Source of the DNA: Metridium senile
Taxonomy: Eukaryota > Cnidaria > Anthozoa > Actiniaria > Metridiidae
Direction of reading: 5' to 3'
DNA length: 64,000 nucleotides
NCBI GenBank assembly: GCA_949775045.1
Contig: OX459109.1
Span: forward strand, 4,376,975 to 4,440,974
Below the pieces are notes generated by a model. It ran no database searches. It saw only the letters and a list, made by a program, of their open reading frames with translations, and was not told the origin of the DNA. Below are positions 48,546 through 60,148 of this stretch, piece after piece. Numbering within the stretch: the first letter of the stretch is position 1; each line of letters opens with the position of its first letter. The translations under genes and the position numbers were made by a program.

Positions 48546-49025
48546 GAAACCCCATAAGCATATTTGAAAAGGAATGAAGGATTCAATTATTCATTTTATC
48601 ATTTTTTATATAAAATTGATAATTTGAGAACAAAATGGATATAGTATATATATTGCACAAAAACAATGTCAACCCTATTACATTGATAATAAATTCTTTC
48701 ATTATTGTATAGTATAAAATTATTAAGATATATTATGGCATACAATCAATTAAGGTGGCAGGTTATTCACGATGACCAAAGGGTGTCAACAAGAACTGAA
48801 TCAATCATTCAATCAATCAATCAATCAATCAATGTATTACTATAATAACGTGGGATGAGGTCGCCCTTACATCCGAAAAGGATATCAGCTCCAAACGCAT
48901 TAGACGATTGGTATATTGTGGTTTATAGTAAAAACCGGCATGAAGAACCAGTTGATTAAAGACCCATGATCACTTTATTACCAGCATGCTTTGCGTTGCA
49001 TATTTTGATCTGAGTGTTATCCATT
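48546..49025. other. Spacer between GPCR array and Wnt copy
   Basis: AT-rich; a tcaatcaatcaatc run at 48804-48832. The block gatatcagctccaaacgcat near 48882-48910 is related to the complement of 62490-62550 downstream of the plus Wnt gene, so the inverted duplication reaches this far. Confidence 0.5.
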
Positions 49026-49435
49026 CTCAGTCAGTCGCATTACAGCGGTTCTCAGTCACACGTGCACCGCTCGCATAAAAAGCACCGCTAAAAAACGTGA
49101 AGTTGGTGGACGTCAATCAAACTGTGTTTACAAGACGCATGGTGTTTTTACTTCAGTCGGGCTGCGAAACATGTCTGAATCCGACGAAGAGGTTGTTGTA
49201 GGAATTCAGACATGTTTTGCAACCCGACTGAAGTAAAAACACCTTGCGTCTTCGAGGGCCGTATGTTAGATAACCTTTATAGTGTTAATACGTATTTTTT
49301 CCCTCGTTAAATAAAGTATATTGTATTGTATTGTATTTTAAACACAGTTTGATTGACGTCCACCAACTTCACGTTTTATAGCGCAGCTTTTTATGCGTGT
49401 GGTGCACGTGTGACTGAGAACTGCTGTAATAAAAC
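49026..49435. mobile_element. Two-level foldback element
   Basis: Outer arms 49026-49125 and 49328-49433 are inverted relatives (cgtgaagttggtggacgtca and complement). An inner hairpin at 49135-49252 has arms ggtgtttttacttcagtcgg. Non-coding. Confidence 0.75.
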
Positions 49436-49808
49436 GACAAATTCTCTACTCTCTACAAAATAACCATAATGCCTTTTTGGAAGGTAGCTATATTAATTCA
49501 AATCAAATTAATTGCAATTTAAATCAAACAAATTTGAATTACAATAGTTACGTCTAAAACAAAACGCTAAATGATTTAATTAAAACGTGAACACCCATGG
49601 GAAACTGGGAAACACCCATTCATATTGTTTGAATGTGCGAGATTCATGGTCCACGAAATTTATTCTTACGCCCAGTGCATGCTGGGTCGTGACCATGGGT
49701 CTTTAAGAACCTTCAGCTTCAACATTTGTCAAAAAAAAAAAACAATTTATAAGAACATGATATACATCCTGACAAAGAAAATCACTAGTTCTTTCATGCG
49801 GTTTTTTT

Positions 49809-50315
49809 TCAAACCAGTTGATCTTGCTGTTGCTGCTTTCCGTTACAGCGATGCTCGACTAAAGTATAGTTGCAAGATTGACACTCCAGTCTACAACACC
49901 ACACAAAACGACAATTACATTTCTTGGTTGCCAACTTTGCAGTGGTTTTGTACCCTTCGCCACAACAAAAAGTGCCACAGTAGTTGTCTTCCCCAGAATT
50001 CTCAGAGCACAATCTTCCTTGCAAACCCAGGATGCCCAAAGTCGGGTCTGCTCGGCAAAAATTCGGAGACTTGTCGGTATGTACGAGATCTGACGTCTTA
50101 ATCTTAGATTTTTTCGAAGCAGTTTCCACGAGTACTGTTGTATTTTTGTCAAAGCGGACTTGTCTTGATTGTTTGAATTTCCTTAAAAGGTATGCAGCGA
50201 CTTCTTTAAACTCTGGCAAATAGTGCCAATAGATTGTATAACAGTTCGACCGAATATAAGTTAAGAAGTAACAGCTGTACACTTTACCCATTTGTTTCAT
50301 ATTTGTCCAGATTGC
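49809..50315 (-). CDS. Wnt: Wnt minus copy, exon 4
   Basis: 169 codons with stop, after a ttccag acceptor. The C-terminal cysteine domain is textbook Wnt: SPNFCRADPTLGILG then QGRLCSENS, CGTFCCGEGYKT, CNCRFVWCC, ECQSCNYTLVEHRC. The start (AIWTNMKQMG..) should reach CKCHGVSGSC-x4-CW, which carries the Porcupine-modified Ser. Instead it reads CYFLTYIRSNCYTIYW: the CW cysteine is Tyr and no Ser is in the right place. Confidence 0.88.
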   Translation of the reverse strand, partial: AIWTNMKQMGKVYSCYFLTYIRSNCYTIYWHYLPEFKEVAAYLLRKFKQSRQVRFDKNTTVLVETASKKSKIKTSDLVHTDKSPNFCRADPTLGILGLQGRLCSENSGEDNYCGTFCCGEGYKTTAKLATKKCNCRFVWCCRLECQSCNYTLVEHRCNGKQQQQDQLV

Positions 50316-50403
50316 CTGGAAAATAATCATGCTTAGATTAAGAAGTGTATCCTTTAAATATTGAAATCGGGTGTTTAGAAAGCTGATGTGCATATCTCCT
50401 TAC

Positions 50404-50651
50404 CTTTCGTCCTGCTCTGTTATTGTGTCTAATCACCAAAGACCGCGAGTCAGACGATTTTGGATTTAATAACTTTTTTGATATTCTCTCCACATAGTTT
50501 AAACAGCAGTTTTTTTTTCTGTTTCTTGGATTCAGCATATCAGTTGGTGTAGGACTACACCATCCCAAATCTCTATTTTTGCATCCTTCTGCGAGCTTGT
50601 ACAAGACAGCAGCTGATGTGAGGGCATTTACAAAGGCGCTTTCACGAGTAT
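50404..50651 (-). CDS. Wnt: Wnt minus copy, exon 3
   Basis: 248 bases from a ctgaaa-side acceptor to a gtaagg donor, phase 1 to 0. Protein DTRESAFVNALTSAAVLYK matches the Wnt TRExAF-x-A-x-SSAG helix; LAEGC follows; RSLVIRHNNRAGRK matches the LHNNEAGR segment. The region between is shortened and lacks the usual W-GGCSD motif. Confidence 0.88.
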
Positions 50652-50962
50652 CTGAAAATGAAACGTATTTTATTTGTTAAATCATACTTTTCAGAGATTT
50701 TATAATTTGTTTGATCTTATGTTTTTAATTAGTACGTTGTTGCCTATTTTGTTAGTTCTGTCTAGACATTGGACCGAGCCTAGGCAGGTTCCACTGAAAA
50801 GCATTAAGCTTCAATCATGTTATCATTCTATAAGTTCAATCGAGTTTGCAGTTCGATATACATTAGAAATCAGCCATTTTGCATGACCATGCGCGAAATG
50901 CTGTACTGTTGCATCGCAATGCAGGCTCACCACAGGCTACCCACTCATTCACTTGTAACAAA

Positions 50963-51230
50963 ATGTCGCTGAGCTATCGTGTTTTGTTATATTTATCTAT
51001 TTTCGTATCATTTCCATCGCTATTTGTAAGTGTACGTAGCAAAAACAATTTGAAATGTGCAGTATGCAATAAAAAAATTTCAGTTGCAGAACGTAAAAAT
51101 TCTAGGCAAAGCACAGGTATTCCAAGCTCACTATCTGTGGTCTTGACAAGGGAGAGAAAAGTTTCCACTTCTCGCCCTTTAAAACTGCTAAAAAAAACAC
51201 ACACACAAGAAAGTAAAACACAAGAAACAA
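50963..51230 (+). other. Possible first exon of a small secreted protein
   Basis: ATG at 50963 starts a hydrophobic leader (LSYRVLLYLSIFVSFPSLFV) followed by CAVCNK and a Lys/Ser/Thr-rich stretch to a gtaaga at 51231. No family recognised. The downstream half overlaps an inverted repeat (51101-51152 with 51312-51362), and it lies inside intron 2 of the minus Wnt gene on the opposite strand. It could be chance. Confidence 0.2.
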
Positions 51231-51419
51231 GTAAGAACATTTATTTTTATTATTTATACAAATTTTGTATATTTATAAAATCCGCGTATATTCTCACATA
51301 TAAGGCTTATAAAACCACAGATAGTGAGCTTGGGCTACCTGTGGGCAAAGCAGCACTTTCTAGAAAATTGAAAATTTCGCTACTTTACCCAATTTTTCCA
51401 ACAAATCAAACATGATAGA

Positions 51420-52500
51420 TCGAAAACACAGAAACAAAGGACAAAATCAAATGGAATATGTGTGGTATTCTCTCACACAAGTCAGCCGTGTAATCAACAA
51501 TAATAATAACCATATTAGCATAATCGTTTGATGCTTCAGAAAAAGCCAACAAATTGTTCGATTGCTGGGATATCGAGAATCTACTTTCATGAAGGGTAAA
51601 TAAACTTAATGTGTCTTACTTCAGGCTCGAGCATTTCGAAGTTCAAGAGTTTTGACCAATTAATAATGATCATGTAAACAATGTTTACATCTTTGATTGG
51701 CAAAAATATCGATCTTCCCCAATTTTTCCAATTAGAGATCCACTATAAAACATTACCAATGTATATCATCATTTCTGCTTAAAACACCGTGGTATTTTCA
51801 CTACATTTAATAACATTGCAAGATGAAAAATGCCGAACAGCCTGAATTTATCAATTATGACATGAAGGCAATGTGAAAAGTTTCGCCACACATTGCAGTA
51901 GATTTTAACACAAATGTTGTGTTACAATACAAATAGCATCCCACTCATCTTGTTAAAAGACTTGGCATCAGATAGTCTTATTTCCTGAGTTACACCGACG
52001 TTAAAGTATGGCATTAACCACGTTACAGTCGCCATTTTCTCTTCTCCGCGAGTCAGCTTGAATGACTCTTTTAACATGTTTACTCGAAACTTTACTCCAA
52101 TGATTTCACTTGAATTGCACATAGGACACCTGTTCGATATCAGCCTTAATATTTGAGCCTGATCAATTAATTGCACAAGATTAAGAAAAACGGATTTTTT
52201 GAATATATATTTATGTGAGCACCTCTAGTGAGAGAACGTGATACGAGCAAGTGCTATGACCAGGGCAACTCAAGCGTGACGCGCATGCGCAGTGAAATGG
52301 CCCCATTGTTGCATCTGTAGTCACGTGACTAACGTAACTGATACAGTACTAAGATCGTCTTAACAAGGGGATTTCCCCACAGCAAATGTTGATAGTTAAA
52401 CCTGGTATCATCAAGTGTTTTGTTTGGGTTATGTCTAATTCGCATATCAGTCATAGTGTTTGTAGTAACGTTAGTTTTTGAAGCATATATTGTGTAATAC
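51420..52500. other. Wnt intron 2, no exon recognised
   Basis: A frame at 51922-52176 (minus) has CPMC and ordinary composition with an upstream gatcag, but no family is recognised and the plus Wnt copy has no counterpart. Confidence 0.35.
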
Positions 52501-52548
52501 CATGATCACCTCGGATTCTTTTGTCTTCCGAGGGGTTTACAAACCCGA

Positions 52549-52710
52549 ATTTTCCTCATGCATACAACATGAGGGAAATTTAGAAGACAAAGAAATCCTT
52601 TGTCTTTTACTAAATTTCCTTCTATTTAATTTATGCAAGGGAAATTTAGTAAAAGACAAAGGATTTCTTTGTCCTCTAAATTTCCCTCATGTTGTATGCA
52701 TGAGGAAAAT
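52549..52710. mobile_element. Long hairpin in Wnt intron 2 (a)
   Basis: Arms of about 75 bases (aattttcctcatgcatacaa ... and complement ttgtatgcatgaggaaaat) almost perfectly paired. Confidence 0.85.
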
Positions 52711-53066
52711 GTAGGAGACTATCCCTCAATGGTCCCTCATTATAACAATCATCGAGACCATTCCTGGATCGCTTCGACCCAGTTGAAAAATCTTAACATA
52801 AAGGACCCTTTACTACACACAAGTCCATACTCTAACACTTGTGGGACTCATTAAGTAGCTATGCGCATGCGTTGACTACATTGAAGTATAGTATGTCATG
52901 CGTGTTTAAGCAAAATAAACTATAATGAATGCAGGGTGGTATAATTCGGCATTGTCTCATATAACAAAAGCAACTATTTCTAAAAGTATGCCGAAAATCA
53001 ACAGCTTTGCAAAAATTTTTATAATTTATGCTTCTATGAAAACTAACATGTATTTCCTTATTTCCT

Positions 53067-53250
53067 CGGTGATCATGGTATTACAAAGTAATACCATGGC
53101 ACTCGGGAAATTAGTGATTAAATTTCCCCGAATACCTCGGGAAAATTTGTGAAAGTCCCTCGGGCTGCGCCCTCGGGACTTCCACAAATTTTCCCTCGGT
53201 ATTCGGGGAAATTTAATCACTAATTTCCCTCGAGCCATGGTATTACTTAT
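53067..53250. mobile_element. Long hairpin in Wnt intron 2 (b)
   Basis: Arms of about 75 bases around cgggctgcgccctcggg; inner arm text gtgattaaatttccccgaat and complement; ccatggtattac at both outer ends. Confidence 0.85.
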
Positions 53251-53340
53251 AAGTATCGTCAGCGTACAGGCGCAAGGATGAAATATGTACCGCAAAGTTT
53301 AAGTCATTGATCAATATATTGAAGAAATAGAAAAGGAGGC

Positions 53341-53440
53341 AGCGTGCTCTGTTTAGTTATAGAGCACGCAGGGATTTTAACTAGACTCGAGAAGCTTCTC
53401 AGCGCTTCTCGAGTCTTCTTAAAATTCCAAGTGCTCTATT
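53341..53440. mobile_element. Hairpin in Wnt intron 2 (c)
   Basis: gactcgagaagcttctc / gcgcttctcgagtc inner stem and gtgctct/agagcac outer matches. Confidence 0.65.
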
Positions 53441-54360
53441 TAATGATTAGACCCTAAGCCCGAATGGGCTAACGAGGTCGAAGGCCAATTGGGCTATTTG
53501 ACCAGTAGCTCATGAGGGCGAGAGGTCTAATCGTTTTAGTATCCACTAACCCGTAGGTCAAAATTAAAATGAGAAATAATGACAACAAAGTTAGTAAATA
53601 AACAAAATGTTTTTGTGCATTGGTCACGCGTGTTGGCACGTAATAATAGCTGGCAGCTTTGCAAAGTGTTCATTCAAAAAGACCCATTTAAAACAGAAGA
53701 CGTATGATTTAAAGAATGATTTCAAAATTCAGAGTTATGGCAGTAATCATGAGATCAGTTACAAACAAGGGATTAAAAGAAACTCAAGATAAACAACTGA
53801 GCACAGTTATAGTCTGCAAATTGGATTCATTTAGCGCATGTAGTTGTTGTTTTCAATTGAAATTATTCTTCAGCTTAAAAAGGTAAACGACTGGAAAGCT
53901 TGCATTCTAAAGCTGTTCGTGTTGGGGTTAGAATTTGGCAGATATTTCTCTGGGTCGCTATAATAATACTATACAGGTTTGGATTAAGGTGGGAAGTTAA
54001 ATCAATAAATTCATAACTCTTGATTAAAGTCGGAATTGAACTTGAAAAAGTTTCGCTTCGCACCTACAGCGAAGAAAAAATAGCAGCATTTTTTTTAATG
54101 TTTTTAATTTAATTTTTTTACCATTAAATATTTTCATAACGTATATTTACTGTTTTTCAATCTTCTAGGTCATGGAACTATCTAAAACATCTAAAACATC
54201 GCGATTCCGCAGCCATGAGTGTTTTTTTTTTTTTTTAAAAAAACGGCGCTTTTCTCATCATCGGCTGCGGGTACTATCACCTAGTAGTGCCCGCTGAGCT
54301 TTTCGTCCGTTCCGGAAAATTTTGTCGTTGAATAATAAAAACAATAGAGTAGTTAAAATA
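53441..54360. other. Wnt intron 2 filler
   Basis: No exon recognised; a T/A homopolymer pair at 54221-54242. Confidence 0.4.
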
Positions 54361-54361
54361 T

Positions 54362-54515
54362 CGGGCATAATGCTGTGATAGTTGCCCTTGGAAACTGGAT
54401 GTTCCTCAAAACTTCATAGTCGCCCTCGAACTGCGTTCTCGAGTGGCTATTTGTATTTATGAACATCCAGTTTCCGCGGGCAACTATCACAGCATAATGC
54501 CCTCGATTCAACTAC
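54362..54515. mobile_element. Hairpin in Wnt intron 2 (d)
   Basis: Arms gggcataatgctgtgatagt ... gaaactggatgttc with complements, about 55 bases each. Confidence 0.85.
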
Positions 54516-54892
54516 TCTATTGTTTAAATTGTACCCGCTAGCGTAGCCAATGAGATTGCAGGATTTGTGATAGAACATACACGGTGGATAAAACTCGATA
54601 GAGCACTGCTGCCGAGTTTTACATTTCTTGTATAAAATAGTAGTTAAAATCAAACAAATTGACGCTCCGTGTACTGTTGAGTTTTAGTATCCACCATCTG
54701 AATGTTTAAGGTCTCGTTTTTTAGCTTTTATTATTTTCCGCGATTTGAAAATCATGGAAACGTTATGCATTCACAAGACAAGCACATCAACTCTGCAAAA
54801 AAACTCGTGAATAAGACCCGCGTTCACGAGAAATCAAGATTTTTCGTTAAAGTCATGATTTTTTCACGTTAAATCCGCGTTGTTTTAGGGGC

Positions 54893-55025
54893 TGTGTATA
54901 TGAAGGCGAATTGTCCCTGCTAGCCGGGATAACTCTATTGTTTCGAGTCCTCCGGGGAATACAAAACAAAAGAGTTATCCCGGCTAGCATGGACAACTCG
55001 CTTCCATATAAACAGGCCCTTAGTG
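54893..55025. mobile_element. Hairpin in Wnt intron 2 (e)
   Basis: Arms include gctagccgggataactct and the complement agagttatcccggctagc; outer gggctgtgtatatgaag against cttccatataaacaggccc. Confidence 0.85.
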
Positions 55026-55834
55026 TCGATTTTTGGAACTATAATGCGTCACATAAATTAGCGTTTTGGGCAAGAATTGAGAATTAAACAGGTCATAACT
55101 AGCTTTACATCGATTATAGAGATACCAGAGAACCAAAATATGTTAAAGTTTGTTTCGGTGATCTTATAGGGAGCTAGTTACCAGTCCCTCACGGACAAAA
55201 AACAGGTTCACGAAATAAACATTTTAAAGGGTTTTCGTGCTATAACTCGGAAAAGAGCGTGGTGTCACCCCATTTTTATTTCATAGTTGTATTTCCCTTA
55301 TCAGAATTTTTCATTCCGTGAAATAAAAATGATATGGTTTTTTGAGAGCAAAGTGTAGTATTTTTCACATTTTGAGTTTATTTTTGCATCAAAATTCTCG
55401 ACATGTACGCACTTTTCGCAGTAAATGTTTTTTGCCAAAACGATTTTCTTGAGTAAAACATGGCAAATGATATGTTTGTTAGTGCCTTTCTTTTGCAAAT
55501 ACTTGTTAAAAAGTTTGTTATGGGGAAAAATAGAAGAAAATAGTGTTTTATGTTTTCAGTAAATTAATAGATATAAATATTTTCTTTATTTTATCATTTA
55601 TTATTAATTTCAGTAATTTAAAAATACCCGCACATTTAATCCGCGGCACGCGATCAAAAGTCCAACTTGTCAGTCATCAACCATTTTTAGCAGAGCAGTA
55701 CAGCAGCAGGATGTCCTCGCAAAAATCAGACATGTTCAAGGAACACAAAGGTTGAAATGCATGAATACTGAACTGGCTAAGAAACAGTAGACGATATGTG
55801 CAATTTAGCTCCAGTTAATTAGCTCCCTAAGGTG

Positions 55835-56070
55835 GACCATTTGACTTTTGAGGGGGGGGGGGGGGGGGGGGATGGATGATTTTGAAAATAAATTTCCTGC
55901 ACGGCCCGAAGGGCCAAAAAGAATTTCCTGCAAGCCAAAATCGCCACTCCAATCTTTGCATTTTTATCAAATAAAATTCGTGCTCATGGAAGCAGGCAAA
56001 AAAAAATTTCCTGCACGGACCAAATCATCCACCCCCCCCCCCCCCTCAAAAGTCAAAAGGTCCACCCCTA
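55835..56070. mobile_element. MITE with homopolymer G/C tips
   Basis: Inverted ends aggtggaccatttgactttt then about 20 G; on the right about 14 C then the complement. Inside, direct/inverted aaatttcctgcacgg motifs. A related element with G runs lies at 58628 onward, and a third G-tract fragment at 59254. Confidence 0.75.
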
Positions 56071-57052
56071 ACCAAAGTTAATCTTACAACAGGCACTACA
56101 ACCCTGGGAGGGGAACGGTAGGGATACTCTTGTCTAATACTGTTATTATAATGGATGCAAGTTTAGGCTTTCAGGCCAAGTTTTTGCTTTTGCCCAAAAC
56201 AACATTTGAATACAACTGTAATAACAGCTATCGGTAGGGGTGATCGGCGCTCGTTTTAAAGTTGAAAATGTATCGTGTGCGTACATTTAAGGGTTCTGAT
56301 TTCAAAGTTGATTAAAATAACACGACTGCGTACATGTAAGTGTCAATTTCACATGGCATGCGCTTTGCTGTGTCTTCCTCTGAATACGTTAAAAACTACT
56401 CTTAAATTAACTTTATTAAACTCCTATAATGTTAACTCGTCATAGTTTTTGAATGTCCATCTGGTACATATTGTTGTTATTGTTGTTATTGCCCCTGTAA
56501 TTTGTAGGGTTTTTTTCTCTTTTTTGTTGATCGCCAACTGTATTACCAATCAATTATCTATTTAATATACCAGTAGTTGCTCAGCTTGATTAGCTTTTTT
56601 TAAATTAGCTATTCTGAGAAACTTTTACCATTTATCTGAACATTCCTGAACATCCCCCCCCCCCTCCTGCAAACGCATATGATAGGGGAGGGGTGGGTGG
56701 ATAGGAAATAGCTTAGACCCCCAAATCAAAAAACTGCTCCGCCGTCCCTGAATTCTTCTGGAATATGCCGTTTTAAAACAGGTCATTTTAAAAATCGACC
56801 GTCGAATGATTATTGTACAGTTTCTACTATGGCTTCGTTTGAGTTGATCTAAAATCTAAAAACAAATTTTATCCTTACACTACCCGGGAGAGCCGCAGAA
56901 TCGTTAGTCAGGTCAAAACATATTATGAAATACGAAACTGATCAAGCAGAATCTGCTGTTGACCTCCTTAACCCGACGATAGATGTTTGTACATTCGCCA
57001 AAGCCCCGCCGAAGCAAGAAACTAAAGCAGAATTCAAGATATTCGTATCTAC

Positions 57053-57357
57053 CTGTTTGTAGAATCCCCTGATGTTGAAGTATTTGGGATGTGTTTAGTC
57101 CAGAGCAATTCCAGCCATGGTTCGTCATTGCTTCTTTACACTCAGTCAAAGCCATCGCGATTCCTTTGTTTATTGCATCCAAGACAGGACCTTCTTGAAA
57201 ATCACTAATGTGAAGGAGCATCCTGTTAAAATATCATTAAATAAATAAATAAATAAAGGCCGATCGATCACATTTTCGTGTTTCGAGCCAGTTCAGAGAA
57301 CTGTTCTGACACTTTTGTATTACTTCACCTCTCAGCCCTGTATTGAAACCAACAATG
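57053..57357 (-). CDS. Wnt: Wnt minus copy, exon 2 (with TTTA insertion)
   Basis: Starts after ttgcag, phase 2 in and phase 1 out (cag before gtagat). Encodes RIVGFNTGLRGEVIQKCQNS..., then after an insertion VLDAINKGIAMALTECKEAMTNHGWNCSG, the Wnt segment A-x-G-x-x-ALxEC...WNCS with a glycosylation site. Compared with the plus copy, an in-frame block of about 60 bases containing (ttta)n separates RKCD from LDAINKG and contains a stop (57237-57239). Confidence 0.82.
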
Positions 57358-57835
57358 CTGCAACGAAAATAAATGCACAAAATCCAATTACAACTCTGAG
57401 TGAAATACAGAGCTTTTTTACGAGCGACGTTGCTGTCTGTCTTACTGATGAAATGTAAAGTGGTGCTTATTATATAGCGCATTTCACAAATTTCTCAATA
57501 CGCTTAACAATTATCGTACGGACCGCTGGCGGCCAATCTTGAGTAAATTAGTAGTTAGTATGTATTAGTATATATAAGCCGGTATTAGTTGGTGGTCAGG
57601 GCCACTGGGTTTGTTACGTCCCCAATAGTTCTTTAACGTCCCTCCAACGCAGGTTAGTGAGTGTAGTGTGGAAAGACGTGTAATTCATGTGTGTTATAGC
57701 AAGAGCTAGTATGTAAAATGTTCACGACCGGTTTGTTACGTCCTCGCCCGCGCCCACGCCCGTGTTTTACAACAATAGCAATTAGTTAACGGCGTACTCA
57801 AGTGGATTTCACACTTTGAACTTTAAATACCTTAC

Positions 57836-57912
57836 CGAAATTCTCGCAAAGTTTTCGATTGTGCCAAAGCCACAAGGAACAATATCACCAACGTCCCGTA
57901 TAACGACCTCAT
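57836..57912 (-). CDS. Wnt: Wnt minus copy, exon 1 (signal peptide)
   Basis: ATG at 57912; 25 codons plus two bases up to a gtaagg donor. MRSLYGTLVILFLVALAQS is a standard secretory leader. Matches plus-copy exon 1 except at a few residues. Confidence 0.85.
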
Positions 57913-58127
57913 TCTGCTAACGTGTTGGTCGTAAAAGATACGTGTTTGGCCCTTCTGTGATCTCTCGACCTCTCGCTCGCACTGTTCAAAACTGACTTTA
58001 CATCATCATTACAAAGGCGTGTTTTTCTTTCGTGTGATTGGGTAAGGGAGTCCCACGTGACGTCAAATTTCCCGGCAGTCGTAGGGAACTTTAGGATTTT
58101 TTCTCTTATTGAATTTCTTTTAAGCAT

Positions 58128-58620
58128 ATTTATTTATATTAATTTGACTTCCTGTTTGGTTCCCACAATGTTCACAGAAAATTTTGCCACAAACTATTGT
58201 AAGAGACCGCGCAATAACTAATGAAATAAATGCAGCCATAAATGTAATCATATTTAACTATGAATATAATAATTCTTTGTACGGTCATACTGCTGAAGAT
58301 CTAACAATTTGTAAGCCGCCTTCAATGGTAGTTATTACTACTTGGGCTACCTGTGGTAGCACAAGTCTAGGTTAACGTTTTCTATGTGTTGATGGTGGCC
58401 AAGGGATAACGCGTGATTTGAGCTGAAATAAAAAAATAAATAAAAAACAAAAAAAAAGTGCGTTAGTCGTGAAAATAACAAAATTCAGTCCATGATTCGT
58501 GAGATCTATGTTGATCGTGACGCGTTAAATATATGTGATTCGTGAATGATTAGCTTCATTTAGTGTCAAGATTTTTGCCCAGGTTAATAGTAATTTATTA
58601 TAGCTAGTCACGACTACGAC
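58128..58620. other. Between the Wnt promoters, no gene
   Basis: AT-rich with an aaataaataaaa run near 58430-58455. Confidence 0.4.
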
Positions 58621-58627
58621 GAATAAG

Positions 58628-59030
58628 GGGTGGACCATTAGAAGTTGGGGGAGTGGGGGGGGGGGGGGGGGGGGCAATTCTCAAAATAAAAAAACGTGCA
58701 CGGCCAATGCGCCACAAAAAAAAATCACGCTCAGAGCCAAGCTCCCAAAAAAAAAAAACTTGCAGAATCTGGAGGGGTAGCGAATGGTAAAATTTTAAAA
58801 TCGGAGCCTGAGATTCAAAATATATATGAGCTCATATATTTACTGTATTTAAAAAGTCGAGACTACGAGATATCAAAAACACAAAAATGCGAGACTTTGA
58901 AAAATCAAAAACACGAAAATCCCGTAACAAAATTCTGTAAAAAAAAAAACCGTCTTGCACAACCCGGGCGGCAAAAAAAAAATAAAAAACCTGCACAAAA
59001 ATATAGCCACCCCACCCCCGCACTATTTGA
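58628..59030. mobile_element. G-run MITE-like repeat
   Basis: ggggtggaccattagaagtt then about 25 G, followed by A-rich direct motifs (ctgcac, cgtgcac). Related to the element at 55835; the right end is unclear. Confidence 0.5.
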
Positions 59031-59179
59031 TTCAAATAGCGCCTGCAACTTGGACATTTTTTTTTTCGCGAGCAGTAAGTTGCCATGGAAATCGCTAGTG
59101 TGACATGGTATCGTGCAACTTGCAACAATTTTTTTTTGCGAGACAAGTTGCACGAAACAAACGCTAGTGTGACATGGCC

Positions 59180-59253
59180 TTTGAGTTTTACAATAACAAC
59201 AATTAGTGAACAGCGTACGTAAGTGGATTTCACACTTTGAAACTAGTACCTTA
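59180..59253 (-). pseudogene. Wnt intron 1 fragment (third copy)
   Basis: caattagtgaacagcgtacg through gatttcacactttgaa resembles 57772-57820 in the same orientation, i.e. the start of intron 1 of the minus Wnt gene, without exon 1. Points to an earlier extra copy in the middle of the pair. Confidence 0.55.
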
Positions 59254-59659
59254 GGGGGGGGGGGGGGGTGGGAGGGGGTTGGTAGATTTGAAAAAAAAAT
59301 TCCTGCAGCTCCAAAGACGTGGAAAAAAATTTCTTGCAAGATAAGTTCCAAGAAAAAAAATTCTTGCTTCGACTTTGAGTTAAAAAAAAAAATGATGCAA
59401 CACACTATCTCGAAAAAAAATTCTTACCCAGTGAAACATCTCGTTTTGTTGGACTGATTGTCTTAGAAGATGCTGATTAGCCACATGTTTATAATTAACC
59501 TTGGGCAAATAGTGATCATTTTTGGGATAACTTCGAGTAAGGTGATTATAAGGTGATCTTTCAATTGTCCGTTTTAATAAAAATACACTAATGCTTTTAT
59601 GTGGAAACTGCTTTGAAAAAAATTTGAAATCCACTGTTAGATAGTACCTAATTCATTTA

Positions 59660-59850
59660 TTACATTATTACTGATACACCTACTTGCAAGAACGTTGTCA
59701 TACGAAGAAAGAACATTTGTATTTAGTGGATTAGAAATAAATTAAAAGTACAAAAGATGAACACTGAAGCTGAAATTTATTAACACACTAAATACAAAAG
59801 TTCTTTTTTTGTATGACAACGTTCTTGCAAGTAGGTGTATATTATATTAA
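59660..59850. mobile_element. Hairpin at the centre of the Wnt pair
   Basis: Arms acacctacttgcaagaacgt..gtcatac and complement of about 65 bases; outer ataatgtaat-like ends. Confidence 0.8.
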
Positions 59851-60148
59851 GTACCGCACGAAGTAACGAACTTTCATTTTGACTTATTGTAATGAGCCAG
59901 ATAATAGAGGTTATATAAGGCATGATTTGATACAAGGAACTCAATATGAGAAAATACGTAAAGGTCCCTACCACTGCGGGAAGTTTGACGTCACGTGGGA
60001 CTCCCTTAACCAATCGCACGAAAGGAAAAAAAAGCCTTTATAATGATGTTGTGAAGTCAGTTTTGAACAGTCCGAGCGAAAGATCGACAGATCACAGAAG
60101 GAGCATTATACACAAATACGTATCTTTTACCACCAACCCGTTGGCAGA

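Larger units (their letters stand above)
49809..57912 (-). pseudogene. Wnt: Divergent Wnt gene, minus copy (whole locus)
   Basis: Four exons on the minus strand: 57836-57912, 57053-57357, 50404-50651 and 49809-50315, joined with phases 2, 1, 0 and GT-AG throughout, for about 378 residues. Exon 1 is a signal peptide, and the rest is a secreted Wnt ligand (see exon entries). Two oddities: a TTTA-rich in-frame insertion of about 60 bases puts a stop codon in exon 2 (57237-57239), and the usual CKCHGVSGSC lipidation block is replaced. The 6.4-kb intron 2 is packed with hairpin elements. Either a pseudogene or a gene whose insertion is removed by splicing I cannot see. Confidence 0.7.
57913..60148. 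promoter_or_regulatory. Shared head-to-head Wnt promoter region
   Basis: The two ATGs are 2.2 kb apart and face outward. The first ~190 bases upstream of each (57913-58105 and 59950-60148) are inverted copies with an identical gacgtcacgtgggactccctta stretch in part (gacgtcacgtgggactccc shared). So each gene has its own duplicated proximal promoter. The centre is repeat-filled (see 58628, 59195, 59660). Confidence 0.6.

Noticed and set aside
49625..50101. 158-codon plus-strand frame (and its counterpart at 61838-62170, minus)
   Set aside because: Antisense shadows of Wnt exon 4; the sense strand carries the family motifs and splice sites.
55848..56081. 77-codon frame starting with Gly repeats
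   Set aside because: It lies within the G-tipped MITE and starts in its homopolymer.
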